From Cellulomonas cellasea (lineage in GTDB: Bacteria > Actinomycetota > Actinomycetes > Actinomycetales > Cellulomonadaceae), in the NCBI RefSeq assembly GCF_030372105.1, contig NZ_JAUDBQ010000001.1, positions 248,001 to 312,000 on the forward strand: DNA of 64,000 nucleotides. Reading direction: 5' to 3'. A program made the translations under genes and the position numbers. Below the pieces are notes generated by a model. That model was given only the letters and a program-made list of their open reading frames with translations. It searched no databases and had not been told where the DNA came from. Below, one piece after another: positions 34,267 to 41,390 of the stretch. Every line of letters begins with the position of its first letter. Position 1 is the first letter of the stretch.

Positions 34267-34309
34267 GCCGGTCTCCTTCGGGCGTCGGCGAGGACAGGTG
34301 GGCTGGTCC

Positions 34310-35668
34310 TCAGGAGCTGGTCGAGAGCGACGCGAGCTGGCTGCTCAGCCAGCTCGACTGGGACTGGAGGTTCGAGAGCGTGACCTCGAGGGCCGAGTAG
34401 GTCTTCTGCAGGCCCTCGCGGCGGGAGGCGAGGCGCAGGTCCCACGACGCGATCTGCTCGCCGAGGTCCTTGACCATCCCCTCCTGGCTTTGGATCTTGA
34501 GCGTCAGGGTGCCGTCGTACTTGTCCGACGCCCCCGTCGCGACCTCGGCGACGCGCGCGGACAGGCCGGAGATGATCTTCTCGACCTTCGCGGGGTCGTC
34601 GGCGAGCGCCTTGGCGAACTTCTCCTCGTCGAAGTCGAAGTGGCCGGTCTTGGCGTTGATGCTGATGCCCGCCTCGGAGGGCGACATCCCCTCGACGGGG
34701 AACGACACGGCGCTCTGCAACTGCTGCTGGAGGCCGCGCACGGCGCTGTCGCCGCTGAACAGGCCACCCGTGATGACGGTGCGGCCGTCTTCGGCCGTGG
34801 TGGTGGTCGGCGACGTCCGGGCGGAGATCTCGGACATGACCACGCCGAGGGCGCCCATCAGGTCGGAGGCCAGCTTGGTGACCGCCGTGTCGTCGCGGGC
34901 CACCGTGAGGGTGACCGGGCTGGACTCGACCTGCGTGACGGTCACGTCGACGCCGGACATCAGGCCGGTGAACGTGTTCGTGTCCGACGTGACGGGCTGC
35001 TCATAGGCGGTCCCCGCCCAGAGGGTCAGTTTGGCGTCCTGGGCGGTGCGGACGTTGTTCAGCGTCAGGGCCTGCGTGCCCGAGCCGTCCGCGCCCGTCG
35101 CCACCGACAGGGAGAACCCCTTGCCGGCGCCGGTCTCGACACCCGTGAGCTGGAGCCGGTACTCGGGGGCCGCCGCCGTGCCCACGTTGACGGCCGCGGC
35201 CTTGACGCCCGTCCCCGAGGCGTTGAACGCGGAGACGATGTCGGAGATGTCGGCGCTCGCGGCGGTGACCACGGTGTCGACGCCGCCCTGCGAGATGGTG
35301 AACGTCGGGGTCGCGGAGTCGTAGCTCGCGGGGAGCGTGACGAGCGACGACTGGGACTGCGCGACCTGCGAGACGGTGAAGCTCAGCGTGGAGGGCTGGG
35401 CGCCCGCCGTGGCCGTGGCCGTCACGGACGGATGCGAGGACGTGGCATGCGCCGCCGCCCACGACGAGGGCTTGGTGGCCGCCGTCGCGGCTTCGCCCAG
35501 TGAGGAGAGCTTCGCGTTCAACGCCTGCAGCGCCGTCACCATGCTGCTGGTGGTCTTCTGCTTCGACACGAGGAGTCGCTGCGGCCCGGCTTCAGCCAGC
35601 ATGAGCTGGTTGATCAGGTCCGTGGTGTTCAGCCCACTGATCAGCCCGTCAATCCCGAGCGATGCCAT
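34310..35668 (-). CDS. fliD: Flagellar filament cap FliD
   Basis: 452 aa, ATG at 35668. N-terminus GIDGLISGLNTTDLINQLMLAEAGPQRLL is the FliD_N domain; the C-terminal FliD_C domain includes VSFPVEGMSPSEAGISINAKTGHFDFDEEKFAKAL and ends with coiled-coil QIASWDLRLASRREGLQKTYSALEVTLSNLQSQSSWLSSQLASL. FliD caps the filament and aids flagellin insertion. No sigma-28-like motif precedes it; it probably depends on transcription through the fliC hairpin or on an unseen promoter. Confidence 0.95.
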   Translation of the reverse strand: MASLGIDGLISGLNTTDLINQLMLAEAGPQRLLVSKQKTTSSMVTALQALNAKLSSLGEAATAATKPSSWAAAHATSSHPSVTATATAGAQPSTLSFTVSQVAQSQSSLVTLPASYDSATPTFTISQGGVDTVVTAASADISDIVSAFNASGTGVKAAAVNVGTAAAPEYRLQLTGVETGAGKGFSLSVATGADGSGTQALTLNNVRTAQDAKLTLWAGTAYEQPVTSDTNTFTGLMSGVDVTVTQVESSPVTLTVARDDTAVTKLASDLMGALGVVMSEISARTSPTTTTAEDGRTVITGGLFSGDSAVRGLQQQLQSAVSFPVEGMSPSEAGISINAKTGHFDFDEEKFAKALADDPAKVEKIISGLSARVAEVATGASDKYDGTLTLKIQSQEGMVKDLGEQIASWDLRLASRREGLQKTYSALEVTLSNLQSQSSWLSSQLASLSTSS

Positions 35669-35716
35669 CTGGCGCCTTCCTCCGTCTTACGTGATCATTC
35701 ACTGGCCTGGAAGTGC

Positions 35717-35756
35717 GACCGGCGGCGGGCGGACGGTTGTCCACCCACCGCCGGTC
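35717..35756 (-). terminator. Long hairpin terminator after fliC
   Basis: A 17-bp stem (35717-35733 with 35740-35756) and 6-nt loop, fully paired in the minus-strand RNA with two G-U pairs. It begins 39 nt past the fliC stop. No T-tract follows, so some read-through into fliD is possible. Confidence 0.75.
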
Positions 35757-35795
35757 GTGTGGTGCTGCGTCCTCACCGCGAGGGTGAGGTCAAGA

Positions 35796-36620
35796 TCACC
35801 GCAGGAGCGAGAGCACGCCCTGGGGGATCTGGTTGGCCTGCGCGAGCATCGCCGTGCCGGCCTGCGACAGGATCTGCGCGCGGGTGAAGGAGACCATCTC
35901 CGACGCCATGTCCGTGTCGCGGATGCGGGACTCCGACGCGGACAGGTTCTCGACCGCGACGTTGACGTTCTTGATGGTGTGCTCGAGGCGGTTCTGCATC
36001 GCACCGAGGTTGGCACGCGTGGTGGAGATCGCGCCGATCGCCGTGTCGACGGCGGCGAGCGACGTCTGGGCCGTGGCGTTGTCCGTGACCTTGAGCGCGG
36101 CGATGGTGCCGACAGTGGTCTTGACGTTGTCGAGGGTCACCACGATGGTGCTGTTGGCGTCGCCGTCAGCGCCGACCTGGAACGTCAGGCTGGCCTTGGA
36201 GCCGTCGAGCAGCTTGGTGCCGTTGAAGTTCGTCGAGTCCGTGATGCGCGTGAGCTCGGCGCCGAGGCTCTTGATCTCGGTCTCGATGTTGTCACGCGCC
36301 GCGACGCTGTTCGAGTCGTTACCACCCTGGACCGTGAGGTCACGCACACGCTGCAGGATCGCGTGGACCTCGGTCAGCGCGCCTTCAGCCGTCTGGACGA
36401 CCGAGATGCCGTCCTGGGCGTTGCGGGCGGCGACCTTGAGGCCACCGACCTGCGAGCGCAGGCCCTCGGAGATCGCGAGGCCGGCAGCGTCGTCCGCCGC
36501 GCGGTTGATGCGGAAGCCCGAGGAGAGCTTCTCGAGCGACTTGCTCAGGTCGTTCTGCGTGTTGGACAGGTTGCGGTACGAGTTGACCGCGGCGATGTTC
36601 TGGTTGATCGACAGACCCAT
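35796..36620 (-). CDS. fliC: Flagellin FliC
   Basis: 274 aa, ATG at 36620, with AAGGAGG 9 nt upstream. N-terminal D0/D1: NQNIAAVNSYRNLSNTQNDLSKSLEKLSSGFRINRAADDAAGLAISEGLRSQV. C-terminal: IRDTDMASEMVSFTRAQILSQAGTAMLAQANQIPQGVLSLLR. The central D2/D3 region is short (about 80 residues), so this is a compact flagellin. It is the main filament subunit and the only flagellin gene in the window. It has its own sigma-28-like promoter and a leader with candidate CsrA sites, pointing to tight late control. Confidence 0.97.
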   Translation of the reverse strand: MGLSINQNIAAVNSYRNLSNTQNDLSKSLEKLSSGFRINRAADDAAGLAISEGLRSQVGGLKVAARNAQDGISVVQTAEGALTEVHAILQRVRDLTVQGGNDSNSVAARDNIETEIKSLGAELTRITDSTNFNGTKLLDGSKASLTFQVGADGDANSTIVVTLDNVKTTVGTIAALKVTDNATAQTSLAAVDTAIGAISTTRANLGAMQNRLEHTIKNVNVAVENLSASESRIRDTDMASEMVSFTRAQILSQAGTAMLAQANQIPQGVLSLLR

Positions 36621-36629
36621 GATGAACGT

Positions 36630-36671
36630 CCTCCTTGAGGGGTCAGATGCTGCCCATCCGTGGGCACATCT
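36630..36671 (-). promoter_or_regulatory. fliC leader: candidate CsrA-binding hairpin and SD
   Basis: In the minus-strand RNA a hairpin spans 36671-36645: AGAUG, UGCCCA, loop CGGA, UGGGCA, a one-base bulge, then CAUCU. The loop context CACGGAUG resembles the CsrA consensus (ACANGGANGU). A second GGA lies in the Shine-Dalgarno AAGGAGG (36636-36630). Two GGA sites, one in a hairpin and one in the SD, are the arrangement known for hag in Bacillus subtilis. Confidence 0.6.
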
Positions 36672-36673
36672 CC

Positions 36674-36703
36674 CTCATCGGGCCCCTTGCCCGGCATCTG
36701 AGG
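36674..36703 (-). promoter_or_regulatory. Sigma-28-like promoter of fliC
   Basis: Minus strand CCTCAG (36703-36698), 16-nt spacer, CCGATGAG (36681-36674). The predicted RNA would start at the foot of the leader hairpin, about 50 nt before the ATG. Confidence 0.85.
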
Positions 36704-36741
36704 AGTTTGACGTGACCTTTTTCTGGCCGCGCGGAGTCCCC

Positions 36742-37632
36742 TCAGGCGCTGGTGAGCCGCGTGGGGGCGCCGATGGGCCGGCCGTCGTCCGCTCCGCGCC
36801 GGGGCGTGGGCACGGCGCCGGCGTCGGCCATCGCCGCGCGGTTCGCGGAGGTGGCCGCCCGGGCCGCCACTGCCGCGAAGTAGGTCTGGCGGCGGCGCTC
36901 GGCGACGCCCTGGGGGCGCTCGGCGGTGGTGACGAGTTCAGGGTCGAGGCTCGCGTTGAGCCCGTCGCGCAGCAAGCTCAGGGCCTCGGTGCGGAGCTGG
37001 CTGATGCGGGACTGGGTGACGCCCATCTCGGCGGCGAGCTCGGCGACTGGGCGGTCGTGGAAGAACAGCCCCTTGACGACCTGGCGCAACCGGTCGGGCA
37101 GGGTCTCGACGCCAGCGCGCAGGTAGCGCAGGCGCTCGCCGATCAGCAGCGCGTCCTCCGGTCCGGGGCTCTCGTCGCTGAGCAGGTCGGCGACGGGGTG
37201 CACTGTGGCGTCGATGCTGAGCACGCGGCGCTCGGCGTCCTGGCGCGCCTGGTCGACGGCTGTGACGTCGGTGCCGAGCGCTTGCGCGAGCTCCTCACGC
37301 GAGGGCGCGCGTCCGAGCGCGCCGGTCAGGCGGTCGCTCGTGGCGGCCAGCTCCCGTGCGCGATGACGGGCGCCGCGGGTGGCCCAGTCCATGGAGCGCA
37401 GTTCGTCGAGCAGCGCGCCACGGATGCGCAGGGCGGCGTACCGCGCGAACGGGACTCCGGTCGACGGGTCGTAGGCGCGGGCTGCCAACACCAGGGCGAG
37501 GCTCCCGGCGGAGGCGAGCTCGTCGCGCGTCACGGTCGGGGGCACCCGCATCATGACCTCGCTGACGTGGTACCCGACCAAGGCCAGGTTCGCGACCACG
37601 AGATCGTCGGTGGGGTGTCCGGAGGCTGTCAC
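36742..37632 (-). CDS. fliA: Flagellar sigma factor FliA (sigma-28 family)
   Basis: 296 aa, GTG at 37632. Region 2: ANLALVGYHVSEVMMRVPPTV, ELASAGSLALVLAARAYDPSTGVPFARYAALRIRGALLDELRSMDWATRGARHRARE, the FliA/WhiG pattern. Region 3: LTGALGRAPSREELAQALG. Region 4 with helix-turn-helix: LPDRLRQVVKGLFFHDRPVAELAAEMGVTQSRISQLRTEALSLL. About 55 C-terminal residues beyond region 4 (ending GAPTRLTSA) are an unusual tail. It likely reads the CTCA-N17-CGAT promoters of this cluster. No flgM anti-sigma gene is in the window. Sits between fliC and the divergent flgN operon. Confidence 0.93.
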   Translation of the reverse strand: MTASGHPTDDLVVANLALVGYHVSEVMMRVPPTVTRDELASAGSLALVLAARAYDPSTGVPFARYAALRIRGALLDELRSMDWATRGARHRARELAATSDRLTGALGRAPSREELAQALGTDVTAVDQARQDAERRVLSIDATVHPVADLLSDESPGPEDALLIGERLRYLRAGVETLPDRLRQVVKGLFFHDRPVAELAAEMGVTQSRISQLRTEALSLLRDGLNASLDPELVTTAERPQGVAERRRQTYFAAVAARAATSANRAAMADAGAVPTPRRGADDGRPIGAPTRLTSA

Positions 37633-37780
37633 CCGAGTTGTGTCGACCCGCGATCAGGCGCGCTTGAGCGATCTCGCGCAACGAGCTCACGGCGCCCCGC
37701 GGCCCCTGAGGGCCAAAGCGGACGATGTGGACGGTCGAATCACCCACAGGCGGCGCATCCGGAAATCCCTTCCCAACGAA

Positions 37781-37796
37781 TGTGACGAAGGTCACA
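37781..37796. promoter_or_regulatory. CRP/GlxR-type palindrome upstream of fliA
   Basis: TGTGACGAAGGTCACA: perfect TGTGA-N6-TCACA half-sites, the consensus of CRP/GlxR-family cAMP receptors. It lies 149 bp upstream of the fliA GTG and 133 bp before the flgN promoter -35, so fliA is the likelier target. Confidence 0.6.
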
Positions 37797-37928
37797 CCGG
37801 GTGGATTTGTAGGTCGCGACGCCCGCCGCGAACCTGGACGTCCGTCCAGGCCAGGGCCTCAAGCCCGGGCGGCGACCGCCCGGATCGGCCGGATCACCCT
37901 TTCGAGTGCAGATCACCCTGCCCGAAAA

Positions 37929-37958
37929 GGTCATGACCGGGGCGCCGCATCCGATCAG
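37929..37958 (+). promoter_or_regulatory. Sigma-28-like promoter of flgN-flgK-flgL-fliW
   Basis: GGTCAT (37929-37934), 16-nt spacer, CCGATCAG (37951-37958). One base of the -35 (G for C) differs from the rest. About 50 nt before the flgN GTG. Confidence 0.7.
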
Positions 37959-38014
37959 GAAGCCAGAACCCCGGCGCGCACCGCGCCGACCAACGAGCGA
38001 GAGGCGGTGGCCAG

Positions 38015-38497
38015 GTGGTCCTCAGCCGGCTGTCCGACGTGCTGTGGCAAGAGCGGCACCTGCTCGAGCTGCTGCTGTTCAAGCTGGAGGAGGAGCAGCT
38101 GATCCTCACCAGCGGGCGGACCCGCTGGCTCGGACACGCCACCCGCGAGGTCGAGGCCGTGCTCGAGCAGATCCGCGACGCCGAGCTGGGCCGCTCCATG
38201 GAGGCCGAGGCCGCCGCGCAGCTGCTCGGCGTGGACGCCGACACCAGCCTGCTCACGCTGTCACAGCACGCGCCGAGCCCCTGGGACGAGCTGCTGCGGG
38301 CGCACCGCGACGCCTTCGTCGCGCTCACCTCGGAGATCTCCCAACTGGCCAACGGCAACCGCGAGCTGCTCGCCATGTCCCACCGCGCCACCCAGGAGAC
38401 CCTGATGTCCCTGCAGGAGACGGTGCAGACCTACGCGCCCCACGGCCTGACGGCCGACACCGACCGCAGCGCCCAGCTGCTCGACCAGTCCTTCTGA
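38015..38497 (+). CDS. flgN: FlgN-type chaperone for hook-associated proteins
   Basis: 160 aa, GTG at 38015. Mostly helical: LSRLSDVLWQERHLLELLLFKLEEEQLILTSGRTRWL, LEQIRDAELGRSMEAEAAAQLLG, LANGNRELLAMSHRATQETLMSLQETVQTYAP. This is the FlgN pattern, and the gene precedes flgK and flgL, whose products FlgN escorts to the export gate. Translation of flgK begins 10 bp downstream. A well-supported call by context; sequence alone is moderate. Confidence 0.85.
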   Translation: MVLSRLSDVLWQERHLLELLLFKLEEEQLILTSGRTRWLGHATREVEAVLEQIRDAELGRSMEAEAAAQLLGVDADTSLLTLSQHAPSPWDELLRAHRDAFVALTSEISQLANGNRELLAMSHRATQETLMSLQETVQTYAPHGLTADTDRSAQLLDQSF

Positions 38498-38507
38498 GAG
38501 GCCACCC

Positions 38508-39935
38508 GTGAGCACCTTCTCCGGACTCGGCACCGCGCTGAGCTCGCTGATCGCCCAACGCCAGGCCCTCGAGGTCTCCGGTCAGAACATCGCCAACGCC
38601 AACACCATCGGCTACACGCGCCAGCGCGCCGCGCTCTCGTCGCTGCCGGCCGCGCAGCTCCCCTCGATGTTCTCCGTCTCGAACGGCCCCGGCTACGGCA
38701 CCGCCGTCACCGACATCGCGCGGCTGAACGACGTGTTCCTCGACGCGCAGGTCCGCACCACCACGGCCAGCAGCTCCTTCCTCGCGGCCCGGGCCTCGGC
38801 GTCCAAGCTGCTCGAGACGAACATCGGCGAGCCCGCGGCCACCGGGCTCGCGACCCAGCTCACCGGCCTGTGGGCCGCGTTCGGGGATGTCGCCAACAGC
38901 CCCAACAAGGACTCCTCGCGCGCGGTGCTCCTGGAGACCGCCGCCGCGGTGGCCGACCGCATCGGATCGCTCTACACCGCCGCGAGCACGCAGTGGTCAC
39001 AGGCCCGCACGCAGACGGGCGCGCTGGTCGAGCAAGCCAACACGGCCGCCTCGAACATCGCCGACCTCAACAAGCGCATCCTCGCCATGGAGAACTCCGG
39101 CTCCTCCGCGAACGAGCTCAAGGACCAGCGCGACCTGCTCGTCACCGAGCTGTCCGGCCTGGTGGGCGCGACCACGCGCACCCAGGAGAACGGCCAGATC
39201 GACGTGCTCGTCGGCGGGAACATGCTGGTGGACGGCTCCAAGTCGCGCCAGCTCGCGGTGACTGGCGCGGCCGGCTTCAGCGATGCGACGGGCGGCGCCG
39301 AGGTCAAGGTCGTCTGGGCCTCGGACCCGTCGCGCTCAGCCGGGCTGGAGGGCGGCCAGGTCGCCGGGCTCCTGTCGGTCCTGGCCCCGCCCGCCGCTGG
39401 TGGCACGGGCGGCCTGCTCACCGAGGCCGCGGCCTCCTACGACAAGCTGGCGACACAGCTCGCGACGCAGGTCAACACGCTGCACCGGCAGGCCCTCACC
39501 ATCGACGGCACGCAAGGTGGCGACTTCTTCGACTTCACGGCCGGGCAGCCCGCCGCGCTCGGCCTCAAGGTGGCGTTCGACGACCCGGCCCTGGTGGCCG
39601 TGGCCGCGCCCGGCGCCGGCGCCCTCGACGGCTCCTTCGCCCGTCAGATCGCCCTGCTCGGAACCTCCGTCGACGGCCCCGACGCCACGTGGAGCGCGTT
39701 CGTCGTGCAACTCGGCGTGAGCACCGCCAGCGCGACCTCACGGGCCACCGCCGCCGAGGCGACCCGTGCCTCCGCATCGGCGCAGCAGATCGCCCAGACC
39801 AGCGTCGACACCGACGAGGAGACGGTCAACATGCTCGCCTACCAGCGCGCCTACGAGGGCGCGGCGCGGGTGCTCAGCGCCATCGACGAGATGCTCGACA
39901 CCCTGATCAACAGAACCGGAATCGTGGGGCGGTAG
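38508..39935 (+). CDS. flgK: Hook-associated protein FlgK (HAP1)
   Basis: 475 aa, GTG at 38508 with GAGAGG upstream. Start STFSGLGTALSSLIAQRQALEVSGQNIANANTIGYTRQRAAL; then LNDVFLDAQVRTTTASSSFLAARASASKLLETNIGEP; end QIAQTSVDTDEETVNMLAYQRAYEGAARVLSAIDEMLDTLINRTGIVGR. All are FlgK marks. It forms the hook-filament junction with FlgL. Confidence 0.96.
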   Translation: MSTFSGLGTALSSLIAQRQALEVSGQNIANANTIGYTRQRAALSSLPAAQLPSMFSVSNGPGYGTAVTDIARLNDVFLDAQVRTTTASSSFLAARASASKLLETNIGEPAATGLATQLTGLWAAFGDVANSPNKDSSRAVLLETAAAVADRIGSLYTAASTQWSQARTQTGALVEQANTAASNIADLNKRILAMENSGSSANELKDQRDLLVTELSGLVGATTRTQENGQIDVLVGGNMLVDGSKSRQLAVTGAAGFSDATGGAEVKVVWASDPSRSAGLEGGQVAGLLSVLAPPAAGGTGGLLTEAAASYDKLATQLATQVNTLHRQALTIDGTQGGDFFDFTAGQPAALGLKVAFDDPALVAVAAPGAGALDGSFARQIALLGTSVDGPDATWSAFVVQLGVSTASATSRATAAEATRASASAQQIAQTSVDTDEETVNMLAYQRAYEGAARVLSAIDEMLDTLINRTGIVGR

Positions 39936-39937
39936 AG

Positions 39938-40843
39938 ATGATCAACCGTGTGACGCACCAGTCCGTGCAGCGCTCGACGCTGGCGAACCTGCAGGTCAAC
40001 CTCTCGACCATGGCCGATTTGCAGGCCAAGATGTCGAGCGGCAAGAAGATCAACGTGCCGTCCGACGACCCGGCCGGCGCCTCCGACATGCTGCGGCTGC
40101 GCGGCGAGCAGCGCGCGCAGGCCCAGTACCAGCGCAACGCCGATGACGGCGTCGCGTGGCTCACCACCATCGACACCTCGCTGCAGACCACCTCCACGAC
40201 CCTGCGCCGGGTGCGCGACCTGGTTCTCCAGAGCGGCTCCGGCGCGGCGAGCGTGCCCGCCCGCGAGGCGATCGCCGTGGAGATCGAGGGTCTGCGCGAC
40301 GAGCTGCTGCAGCAGGCCAACACGACGTACCTGGGACGCAACGTCTTCGCCGGCACCTCCAACGCGGGTGTCGCGTTCACCGTGGACAACACCACCGACC
40401 CGGCCACCTACACCTTCACCGGCGCCGCGAACGCCACCGTCGAGCGTCAAGTCGCCGACGCCACCACCGTGCGGGTCGACGCGGACGGCGCGAAGGTCTA
40501 CGGCGACGGCGCCCAGTCCGTGTTCGCGCTGCTCGACACCATCGCGGCCACCCTGCGGACCCCGGACGGCGACGCCACGGCGCAACTCGGCGCCATCGAC
40601 GCCCGGTTCGAGACGGTGCTCACCGAGCTGGCCGGCGTCGGCGCCCGGCAGACCCGGGTGGTCAACGCGCAGACCAGCCTGGTCGACGCGGCGCTGACCA
40701 CCAAGACGCAGCTCTCGGCGATCGAGGACATCGACCTGGCCGAGATCATCCTGGAGCTGGGCATGCAGGAGGTCGCGTACCAGGGCGCCCTCGGCGCCGC
40801 GGCGAAGGTGCTCCAACCGAGCCTGATGGACTACCTCCGATGA
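39938..40843 (+). CDS. flgL: Hook-associated protein FlgL (HAP3)
   Basis: 301 aa, ATG at 39938, 2 bp after flgK. Start MINRVTHQSVQRSTLANLQVNLSTMADLQAKMSSGKKINVPSDDP is typical FlgL; GTSNAGVAFTVDNTTDPATYTF and the C-terminal IEDIDLAEIILELGMQEVAYQGALGAAAKVLQPSLMDYLR complete it. Short central domain. Junction protein between hook and filament. Its stop overlaps the fliW ATG (ATGA). Confidence 0.95.
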   Translation: MINRVTHQSVQRSTLANLQVNLSTMADLQAKMSSGKKINVPSDDPAGASDMLRLRGEQRAQAQYQRNADDGVAWLTTIDTSLQTTSTTLRRVRDLVLQSGSGAASVPAREAIAVEIEGLRDELLQQANTTYLGRNVFAGTSNAGVAFTVDNTTDPATYTFTGAANATVERQVADATTVRVDADGAKVYGDGAQSVFALLDTIAATLRTPDGDATAQLGAIDARFETVLTELAGVGARQTRVVNAQTSLVDAALTTKTQLSAIEDIDLAEIILELGMQEVAYQGALGAAAKVLQPSLMDYLR

Positions 40844-41280
40844 GCGCCCTGCCGGTGGACGGCCTGCCCGTGGACGCCCTGCCCCCGTCGGGCCGCCGCA
40901 TGCCCCCCGCGCTGCGCCTGTGCTCGCCGCTGCCCGGCCTGCCCGGCCACGACACGTTCACGATGGACCCCCTGGACGACGACGGCACCCTGTACGCGAT
41001 GCGCAGCACCCCGGCGGACCGCCCGCCGGTGCGGCTGTTCGTCGTCCCCCCGCGCGTGTTCTTCCCGGACTACGCGCCGAGCGTCGACGCCGAAGCCCAC
41101 ACGCTCGTGGGCGGGCGGGCCGAGGACCACCTGCTCCTGGTCGTGGTGCACCCGGCGGAGCGCGACACCCCGCCCACCGCGAACCTGCTGGCCCCGCTCG
41201 TGATCGACCCGGCCACCGGCTCGGCCATGCAGACGGTGCTCGGCGACGGCGACTGGCCCCTGCACGCCCCGTTGGGCTGA
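40840..41280 (+). CDS. fliW: Flagellar assembly factor FliW
   Basis: 146 aa, ATG at 40840. After a variable Pro-rich N-terminus (about 1-25), the FliW core: LRLCSPLPGLPGHDTFTMDPLDDDGTLYAMRS, VRLFVVPPRVFFPDYAPSVDAEAHTLVG, LLLVVVHPAERDTPPTANLLAPLVIDPATGSAMQTVL. FliW binds flagellin and CsrA in turn and so frees fliC translation after the hook is made. csrA is at 11774 and fliC at 35796. It is the final gene of flgN-flgK-flgL-fliW. Confidence 0.92.
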   Translation: MSALPVDGLPVDALPPSGRRMPPALRLCSPLPGLPGHDTFTMDPLDDDGTLYAMRSTPADRPPVRLFVVPPRVFFPDYAPSVDAEAHTLVGGRAEDHLLLVVVHPAERDTPPTANLLAPLVIDPATGSAMQTVLGDGDWPLHAPLG

Positions 41281-41314
41281 GACCGGGCCGGCAGCGAACT
41301 CCGCAAGCGTTTTC

Positions 41315-41344
41315 ACTCATGTGCGCGGGCTGGGCGTCGATCAG
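41315..41344 (+). promoter_or_regulatory. Sigma-28-like promoter of the EAL-HDOD gene
   Basis: ACTCAT (41315-41320), 16-nt spacer, TCGATCAG (41337-41344). The ATG of the next gene is 47 nt downstream. It places this gene in the flagellar regulon. Confidence 0.7.
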
Positions 41345-41390
41345 ATGAGTGACGTCAGTTCGCCAGCCCGCACCCCAGGGGGACTTGTCC

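Larger units (their letters stand above)
37633..38014. other. 382-bp divergent intergenic region between fliA and flgN
   Basis: Contains, left to right, a perfect CRP-type palindrome (37781-37796), two inverted repeats (37833-37850: 7-bp stem CCTGGAC/GTCCAGG; 37865-37883: 8-bp stem CCGGGCGG/CCGCCCGG) and the sigma-28-like promoter of flgN (37929-37958). A promoter for fliA itself was not identified with confidence. Confidence 0.8.

Noticed and set aside
37295-37795. Alternative minus-strand frame overlapping the start of fliA (166 aa)
   Set aside because: It crosses the sigma factor in another frame, holds the CRP-like palindrome and shows no family marks.
37905-37930. TTTCGA-N16-CCGAAAAG as a second promoter for flgN
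   Set aside because: The -35 lacks TCA and the -10 lacks CGAT; the better match GGTCAT-N16-CCGATCAG lies just downstream.
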